Source: Sphingomonas faeni (GTDB lineage: Bacteria; Pseudomonadota; Alphaproteobacteria; Sphingomonadales; Sphingomonadaceae). From it: 64,000 nt of DNA. A program made the position numbers and the translations under genes. The notes below the pieces were generated by a model. It did not search any database. It worked only from the letters and a program-made list of their open reading frames with translations, and was not told the DNA's origin. This document shows, one piece after another, positions 59,601 through 64,000 of the stretch. How positions within the stretch are numbered: the stretch's first letter is position 1; the number at the start of each line of letters is the position of its first letter. Location of the stretch: assembly GCF_030817315.1 (NCBI RefSeq), contig NZ_JAUSZF010000001.1:2154501-2218500 (forward strand), given 5' to 3'.

Positions 59601-59786
59601 GGGCGCGAACGCCGCCGCGATCGTCGCGATCTCTGTCGCACGCTGATCGTCGGCAGCGACGTAGACGAGGTTCCCGTCGGACAACCGCTCGACGATCGCA
59701 GCCGCCAGTGGTGGAGCTGCGGCAGCGGTCGCCGCTGCCGCCGGCGCAATATTCTCGTTTTCGACCTGCCGACTGACCTGAAGCAC
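56604..59786 (-). CDS. mfd: Mfd-like transcription-repair coupling helicase (shorter, divergent form)
   Basis: 1060 residues, about 100 shorter than usual Mfd. The RID/CarD-like module is near residue 414 (GDVIVHEEFGIGVVRGLEMLPG), Walker A near 552 (IIGDVGYGKTEVALR), Walker B VIDEEQRFG near 657, then LSATPIPRTLQSAM, TNIIEAGLDVPRANTMIV and LRGRVGRSGRRGQ; the C-terminal TRCF part begins RDLDLRGAGDLVGEAQAGH. The N-terminal UvrB-like region is weak: the usual acidic/aromatic LPxWExLPYD element reads as VPSSDALPGDD, preceded by an Ala-rich start. It may be canonical Mfd or a second paralogue; the sequence suggests the latter. Confidence 0.8.
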   Translation of the reverse strand: MLQVSRQVENENIAPAAAATAAAAPPLAAAIVERLSDGNLVYVAADDQRATEIATIAAAFAPDALVVHVPSSDALPGDDAPASPANVGRRVAALRRLRAGLESRAAPILVVTTAEATAVRYPPPQMFDVAPPRLKVGDPIDIDAFAAIAEEVGYMTDDRIDEPGEIAVRGGVIDVFPADRETPVRIEFADGHITGLRDYDPVSQLGLGDVEVVEIGRATEPVVEKGVSILAHLPDAAIAFDRDAGKRRSRFLHIASDGLPRRRAAVDLVLDKPWATETAGRETVTFDVAADVPPRFIERRDPARAFARFAKSALADGRLLVVGSPRDLRFLQPRLERAAKINFVQVDRWADVASAKPGTAMLLVAPIDRGFVASGTDIVASADLLGGRARGDETAGGGAGRLPGLTSELRCGDVIVHEEFGIGVVRGLEMLPGTDGDAIILEYAKEGRRLVPVREADRIWRYGAEIDAVTLDSLDGASWQKRRGAIDAAIAESARDLAAIAAERDARTTDPIVPDRARYETFAAGFAFTETPDQARAITTTLADLASGKPMDRLIIGDVGYGKTEVALRAAAAVALAGRQVSIAAPTTVLVRQHIETFTRRFEGTGVVVAGLSRLSSTAEKARVRAGLADGSIGVVIGTGAIAGKGVEYKDLALVVIDEEQRFGAADKAKMHALGAGHVLTLSATPIPRTLQSAMIGLQGLSVIATPPARRQPIRTSVARFDDAIVRAALRRERARGGQSFVVVPRIDDMAPLAEKLAKLVPELGVVQAHGKMLAGDIDEAMVAFAAGDGDVLLATNIIEAGLDVPRANTMIVHHADRFGLSQLHQLRGRVGRSGRRGQVMLLTDGEATIAEATLKRLRTLQAFDRLGAGFAISARDLDLRGAGDLVGEAQAGHMKLIGIDLYQHLFGRALRLARIDREGGLPIDDWIPELHLELGGSLPEAWIPEMEVRMSLYGRLARLEDVSALDLFEAELDDRFGKAPDAALRLLQVARIRMMAREAGIRRIDAGPAAIALTPHDRTAAKPLDDLVEKNGRWIAAESIADPIARAGRIEELLDALIG

Positions 59787-59871
59787 CGATAGACATCCTT
59801 CTTTCGAGGATGAACGTGGTCCCGGCCAGACGCGTTCCGGCGATCCTATCTTCGATCAGCTAAATCGGATT

Positions 59872-60813
59872 TCACCATTCGAAGGCTGGAACGATCGTCC
59901 GCCGCCCGACCAGGAACGCGTCCGCCACCAGCCGCAGCGGAGTCACATCCACGTCGCTGGACCGCGAACCGACCAGATCCGCGAACTTGGCGTAGAGTCC
60001 TGGATATTCGGCATCCGTCGCCTCGGTGACCTTGCCGTCGATGTCCAGCACCGCCCCGCCCATGCTCAGCTTGAGCGTACCGCCGTCGGTCTCGACGACG
60101 ATGTCCCACTGCTGCGGGCCTTCGTGGAGGAAGTCGAACGCCGCCGTGACCGGAATGTCGCCGCAGGTGAGATCGATATCGGCGGCCAGCGGCGACATGC
60201 GACCTTCCGGCACATGCAGGTCGGCATTGTTCACGACCCAATCGCCGGGAAGGATCTCGGTCGCGATCGACAGCGCGTTGATGCCGGGATCGAACACGCC
60301 GAACCCACCGGCTTCCAGGATCCAGTCCTGCCCGGGGTGCCAGCGGCGAATGTCCTCGCGCCACGCGATCGCGACGCGCTGGACCTTGCGATCGGCAAGC
60401 CACGCCCGCGCCGGTGCGACGCCGGCCGCCTCACGCGAATGCCAGGTCGCGAACAGCGAACGGCCCGCGGCAACCGCATGCGCCTCGATCCGCGCCACCT
60501 CGGACAGCGTTGCGGCCGGCGGCTTCTCCATCATCACGTCCAGCCCGGCATCGAGCGCCGTCATCGCGATCGCGGACCGCCCCACCGGCGGCGTGCAGAG
60601 TGACACCGCGTCCAGCTCATGCCCGGCCGCAAGGAGTTCGGCGATGTCGTGATAATTGTCGACGCCGTCGACCACCGCATTGCGACTGACCGCCGCGACC
60701 AGTTCGAAGCGCGGATCGTTCGCGATCGCCGGCAGATGCTGGTCGCGCGCGATCTTGCCAACGCCGACGATCGCCAGCCGGATCGGCTTTGCGGACATTG
60801 CCTCGGTCGCCAT
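59872..60813 (-). CDS. Gfo/Idh/MocA oxidoreductase, likely D-galactose 1-dehydrogenase
   Basis: 313 residues. Rossmann start IRLAIVGVGKIARDQHLPAI, EKPPAATLSE with the catalytic Lys, and the C-terminal Gfo/Idh domain (WREDIRRWHPGQDWILEAGGFGVFDPGINALSIA), which is like Pseudomonas galactose dehydrogenase. Expected reaction: D-galactose to galactono-lactone with NAD(P). Its position beside dgoR, dgoK and dgoA supports this. AGAGG lies 8 bases before the ATG, and a candidate operator is upstream. Confidence 0.85.
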   Translation of the reverse strand: MATEAMSAKPIRLAIVGVGKIARDQHLPAIANDPRFELVAAVSRNAVVDGVDNYHDIAELLAAGHELDAVSLCTPPVGRSAIAMTALDAGLDVMMEKPPAATLSEVARIEAHAVAAGRSLFATWHSREAAGVAPARAWLADRKVQRVAIAWREDIRRWHPGQDWILEAGGFGVFDPGINALSIATEILPGDWVVNNADLHVPEGRMSPLAADIDLTCGDIPVTAAFDFLHEGPQQWDIVVETDGGTLKLSMGGAVLDIDGKVTEATDAEYPGLYAKFADLVGSRSSDVDVTPLRLVADAFLVGRRTIVPAFEW

Positions 60814-60828
60814 TCGAAATCCTCTCAG

Positions 60829-60843
60829 TTATCGTATTAGAAC
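60829..60843. promoter_or_regulatory. Candidate FadR-type operator upstream of galactose dehydrogenase
   Basis: TTATCGTATTAGAAC, 16 bases upstream of the dehydrogenase start. Eleven of 15 positions match a site at 61702-61716 upstream of dgoK. It overlaps the expected promoter zone of the minus-strand gene. Confidence 0.55.
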
Positions 60844-60891
60844 AGGGGTGGCGTGCACGCTTCCGCTCGGTCCGCCATCACGTGACAGGGC

Positions 60892-61617
60892 TTACTCGTC
60901 GCCGATCAGCGTCAGCACATCGCCGATGATCCGCGTCATAGCGATCCGCGCCCCGGCAGGATCACGTGCGATGATCGCGTCCGCCACCGCGGCGTGATCG
61001 GGGATATTTGCGGAACGGCCCTTGATCCGGTTGGTGAAGCGGATCGACGTCCGCAGCGCAGTCGACACCACCGACTGGAACTGCGCGTAGAACGGATTCT
61101 TCGACGCGCGCAGGATCGCCATGTGAAACGCGATGTCGGCTTCGAGCGGATCGGTCGTTCCCGCCTCACCCGCCTCCATCTGTGCCAGTCCGTTGCGGAT
61201 CGCCGCCTCGTCGGCGGCATCGCCGAACCGCGCCGCCAATGCCGCGGCCTCCGGCTCGATCGCGACCCGCAATTGATTGAAGTGTCGCAACAACTCGACC
61301 GAGAACTTGCGTTCCAGCGTCCAGCGCAGCACGTCGGTATCGAACAGGTTCCACGAGCTTGCCGGTTGCACCACGGTGCCCTGCCGCGGGCGTGCGCTGA
61401 CCAGCCCCTTGGCCGTCAGCATCTTGACCGCCTCGCGCGTCACCGACCGGCTGACGCCGTGGGTCTTGGCGATTTCCGCCTCGGTCGGGAATGGACGCGT
61501 CTCGTACCGTCCGGTGACGATGGCACGTCCCAGCGTATCGAGCATGCCGTGAGTCAGGTTGCGCCCCGTCGCACCGACGACGGGAAGACTGTCAGTATCT
61601 GTCATGTCGATATTCAT
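60892..61617 (-). CDS. dgoR: GntR/FadR-family regulator (DgoR-like)
   Basis: 241 residues. Winged helix at about 25-85 (LGRAIVTGRYETRPFPTEAEIAKTHGVSRSVTREAVKMLTAKGLVSARPRQGTVV) and an FCD ligand domain (EADIAFHMAILRASKNPFYAQFQ). Probably represses the galactose/galactonate genes around it and is released by a pathway intermediate; both points are inferred from position. Starts at 61617 or 61605 are possible. Confidence 0.87.
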   Translation of the reverse strand: MNIDMTDTDSLPVVGATGRNLTHGMLDTLGRAIVTGRYETRPFPTEAEIAKTHGVSRSVTREAVKMLTAKGLVSARPRQGTVVQPASSWNLFDTDVLRWTLERKFSVELLRHFNQLRVAIEPEAAALAARFGDAADEAAIRNGLAQMEAGEAGTTDPLEADIAFHMAILRASKNPFYAQFQSVVSTALRTSIRFTNRIKGRSANIPDHAAVADAIIARDPAGARIAMTRIIGDVLTLIGDE

Positions 61618-61701
61618 CGCCGCAGGTTCTGGCGCAACGGAACCACGCTGTCACGTGCCTTCAAGGCCGTATTGCCAATCCTTCATGGCAGCTCCCGCGA
61701 T

Positions 61702-61716
61702 TTGTCGTATAATCAC
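61702..61716. promoter_or_regulatory. Candidate FadR-type operator upstream of dgoK
   Basis: TTGTCGTATAATCAC in the divergent dgoR-dgoK gap, 26 bases before the dgoK start. It matches the site at 60829-60843 (shared TTRTCGTATWA core and final AC). Confidence 0.55.
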
Positions 61717-61742
61717 GCTGTGATGGGGTCGAGGTGATGACG

Positions 61743-62606
61743 ATGAATGCTTTTATCGCGGTCGACTGGGGCACCAGCAACCGCCGCGCGTTCCGGATCG
61801 AGGAGAGCGTCGTGGTTGCGTCCGAGCGGGACGATCGCGGCGCCGCTACCGTCGGCGCGGGCGAGTACGAGGCGGAAGTAGCCGGCATCCGTGATCGGCT
61901 GGGCGACCTGCCGATGTTGCTTGCCGGGATGGTCGGATCGAACATCGGCTGGCGCAGCGTACCCTATGTCGCCGCCCCCGCCGGACTTCCGGACATCGCC
62001 GCCGCGGTCGACCGGATCGACGACCGAACCGCAATCGTGCCCGGCCTGTCGTACCGAGACGGGCTGCACGCCGACGTGATGCGCGGCGAGGAAGTTCAGC
62101 TGCTCGGCGCAGTCGCCGCCGAACTCGTCCCGGCCGACGCACTGCTCTGTCAGCCCGGCACGCATTGCAAATGGGCAACCGTCCAGCGTGGCCGGATCGA
62201 ACGGTTCACCACCGCGATGACCGGCGAACTCTTCGCGCTGCTCCGCGCGCACGGCGTCCTGTCGCGGCAACTCGGCCATCCGGTCGAGCCGGGCGCAGCC
62301 TTTCTCGAGGGCGTCGCGGAAGGCGCAAAGCGCGATCTCGCCGCCAGCCTGTTCGTGATCCGCGCGCGCGGCGTGCTCGGACTTGTCGACGACGCGCACG
62401 CAGCCTCGTTCGCGAGTGGGCTGCTGATCGGTGCCGATACCGCCGCGCGGATCGAGGCCGGCACGACCGTCCACATCCTCGCCGATCCCGCACTCGGGGC
62501 GCTATACGCCAGCGCGATCGATGCGCTCGGCGGGACCTCGCACCATATCGACAGCCAAGCCGCGTTCGTGGCCGGCATCACCCGCATCCAGGATCTTGCA
62601 GCATGA
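61743..62606 (+). CDS. dgoK: 2-dehydro-3-deoxygalactonokinase
   Basis: 287 residues. It phosphorylates KDGal to KDPGal. The start MNAFIAVDWGTSNRRAFRIEE carries the family's phosphate-binding DWGTSN; LLAGMVGSNIGWRSVPYV, CQPGTHCKWATV and FTTAMTGELFALLR are conserved DgoK blocks. ATG 61743 follows GAGG by 8 bases; two earlier in-frame starts (61734, 61737) are too close to it. Its TGA overlaps the dgoA ATG. Confidence 0.92.
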   Translation: MNAFIAVDWGTSNRRAFRIEESVVVASERDDRGAATVGAGEYEAEVAGIRDRLGDLPMLLAGMVGSNIGWRSVPYVAAPAGLPDIAAAVDRIDDRTAIVPGLSYRDGLHADVMRGEEVQLLGAVAAELVPADALLCQPGTHCKWATVQRGRIERFTTAMTGELFALLRAHGVLSRQLGHPVEPGAAFLEGVAEGAKRDLAASLFVIRARGVLGLVDDAHAASFASGLLIGADTAARIEAGTTVHILADPALGALYASAIDALGGTSHHIDSQAAFVAGITRIQDLAA

Positions 62607-63238
62607 CCACACATCGCCAGGCGTTCGACGACGCTTTCGTAAAATGCCCGCTGATCGCGATCCTGCGCGGCGTGAAGCCGGATGAGGTCGAGGCGATCGG
62701 CGATGCGCTGGTCGAGGCGGGCTTCACGATCCTCGAAGTGCCGATGAACTCGCCCGATCCGCTCGACAGCATCGCGCGACTGGCGCGCCGGTTCGAGGGC
62801 CGCGCGGTCGTCGGTGCGGGCACGGTGTTGCACATCGAAGACGTCGAGGCGGTCGGCGCTGCGGGCGGCACGCTGATCATCGCCCCGAACGCAAACGTGC
62901 GCGTGATCGCTGCGGCAGCGGACAAGGGCTATGTCGCGCTCCCCGGCATCGCCACGCCTACCGAGGCATTCGCGGCACTCGACGCAGGCGCCGCCGCATT
63001 GAAGCTGTTCCCCGCCGAAGCCGCCAGCCCCGCGGTGCTGAAGGCGATGCGCGCGATCCTCCCCAGGGACACACGCGTGCTGCCGGTCGGCGGGATCGTG
63101 CCGGCGCTGATGGCGGACTGGCGCAAGGCCGGCGCGGCAGGCTTCGGCCTAGGCTCCGCCCTGTTCGCACCCGGCATGACGGCAGCGGACGTCGGTGCAC
63201 GGGCGCGCAGGTTCATCGAGACGTGGAACGCGGGGTAA
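62603..63238 (+). CDS. dgoA: 2-dehydro-3-deoxy-6-phosphogalactonate aldolase
   Basis: 211 residues. It cleaves KDPGal to pyruvate and glyceraldehyde 3-phosphate. KDPG/KDPGal aldolase fold: IAILRGVKPDEV, catalytic Glu in LEVPMNS, VGAGTVLH, APNANVRVI, and the Schiff-base Lys in AALKLFPAEAASP. It starts with ATG overlapping the dgoK stop (ATGA). Galactonolactonase and galactonate dehydratase of the pathway are not in this window. Confidence 0.93.
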   Translation: MTTHRQAFDDAFVKCPLIAILRGVKPDEVEAIGDALVEAGFTILEVPMNSPDPLDSIARLARRFEGRAVVGAGTVLHIEDVEAVGAAGGTLIIAPNANVRVIAAAADKGYVALPGIATPTEAFAALDAGAAALKLFPAEAASPAVLKAMRAILPRDTRVLPVGGIVPALMADWRKAGAAGFGLGSALFAPGMTAADVGARARRFIETWNAG

Positions 63239-63292
63239 CGGCGCGATCCACGCGCTATCGTCTTCGCGACCCGTAACGTTTAGGGCGGCGCG

Positions 63293-64000
63293 ATGATGTT
63301 CGCCGACCAGGAACGAGACCTCGCCAAACTGACCGCTGCCGACCGGTACCGATCGCTCCGCCCGCGCCAAGGCGTGGACTTCGCCTCGAACGACTATCTC
63401 GGACTCGCAGGATCGGAGCGGCTGCGGGCGGCAATGACCGATGCGTTGCAGCGCGGCGTGCCCGTCGGATCGGGCGGGTCGCGGTTGCTGCGCGGCAATG
63501 CGCCCCAGCACGAGACGCTGGAAGCAGAGGCCGCGCGGTTCTTCGGGACCGAGGCGGCGCTGTTCTTCGCCAGCGGCTATGTCGCCAACACGATCCTGTT
63601 CGCGACCCTGCCCCAGCGCGGCGACCTGATCGTCCACGACGCGCTGATCCACGCGAGCGCGCACGAAGGCATGCGTCTCACGCGAGCAACCTTCGCTGCC
63701 GCGGCGCATAACGATGCCGACGCGTTCGAGGACGTGATCGTCGCGTGGCGCGCATCGGGCGGCACGGGCCGCGTGTGGATCGCGGTCGAGAGCCTCTACA
63801 GCATGGACGGCGACCAGGCCCCGCTCGCGGCGCTCGCCGAGATCGCCGACCGGCACGACGCCGTTCTCCTGATCGACGAGGCGCACGCGACCGGCGTGTT
63901 CGGCACCGACGGCCGCGGCCTCGCCGATGGACTCGACGGTCGCGAAAACGTCATCACCCTGCGCACCTGTGGCAAGGCACTGGGATGCGAAGGCGCGCTG
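63293..64000 (+). CDS. BioF-like 8-amino-7-oxononanoate synthase/alpha-oxoamine synthase (3' end outside window)
   Basis: 236 residues so far, open to the last base; the family is about 380. VDFASNDYLGLAGSERL, SGGSRLLRGNAPQHETLEAEAARFFG, AVESLYSMDGDQAPL and LIDEAHATGVFG (PLP Asp) are typical of BioF. The PLP Lys should follow just beyond the visible part, where TCGKALG is seen. HemA or Kbl would also share these motifs; BioF is preferred because FASNDYLGLA and the short N-terminus fit it best. AGGG lies 10 bases before the ATG. Confidence 0.85.
   Translation, partial: MMFADQERDLAKLTAADRYRSLRPRQGVDFASNDYLGLAGSERLRAAMTDALQRGVPVGSGGSRLLRGNAPQHETLEAEAARFFGTEAALFFASGYVANTILFATLPQRGDLIVHDALIHASAHEGMRLTRATFAAAAHNDADAFEDVIVAWRASGGTGRVWIAVESLYSMDGDQAPLAALAEIADRHDAVLLIDEAHATGVFGTDGRGLADGLDGRENVITLRTCGKALGCEGAL

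Overview
The window is GC-rich alphaproteobacterial chromosomal DNA, most like Sphingomonas or a close sphingomonad. Supporting signs are the codon usage, the large TonB-dependent receptors, CpdR and PhaR type regulators, an F1 operon in the order atpH-A-G-D-C without F0 genes, a CpaF secretion ATPase, hrcA-grpE next to rph-rdgB, and a De Ley-Doudoroff galactose cluster. No prophage, transposase gene, rRNA or CRISPR array was seen.

Layout. 1-0.5 kb: 3' end of purB. 0.8-9.7 kb: heat-shock and chaperone block (dnaK with an RpoH-like promoter, dnaJ, hrcA-grpE), with small membrane proteins, a PCuAC copper chaperone, a metalloprotease-like protein and threonine synthase. 9.9-23.2 kb: housekeeping genes (rph, rdgB, hemW, rsmI, yraN, gshB, dedA, xerC, priA) with a c-di-GMP phosphodiesterase, a diguanylate cyclase, a CAP lipoprotein and an LpoA-like lipoprotein. 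23.5-28.5 kb: F1 ATP synthase operon, whose atpA carries an apparent one-base insertion. 28.8-39.7 kb: dienelactone hydrolase, SDR, Ada, an S1C protease with an unusual membrane tail, CpaF, a double-retropepsin/PDZ protein, and a PHA locus (phaR, phaC-like, thiolase). 39.8-52.1 kb: three TonB receptors and a cobalamin-riboswitch operon btuB-btuF-btuC-btuD ending in alr. 52.1-59.8 kb: msrB, a reading frame joining an alpha/beta hydrolase to a secreted beta-propeller-like protein, tRNA-Val, cpdR, N-formylglutamate amidohydrolase and a divergent Mfd-like helicase. 59.9-63.2 kb: galactose/galactonate genes (Gfo/Idh dehydrogenase, FadR-type regulator, dgoK, dgoA) with a shared candidate operator. 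The window ends inside a bioF-like gene.

The most distinctive feature is the density of paired palindromic repeats in short intergenic gaps. At least four sequence families make about 17 copies. They sit at gene 3' ends, inside operons (atpA/atpG, atpD/atpC, dnaK/dnaJ, btuF/btuC), and in places supply a gene's stop codon or ribosome binding site. Other points worth checking are a hairpin that would sequester the ribosome binding site of the 1098-residue TonB receptor, the hydrolase-propeller fusion, the atpA frameshift, a decayed SDR remnant and the Mfd-like protein. No clearly new multi-gene defence or mobile system was found.
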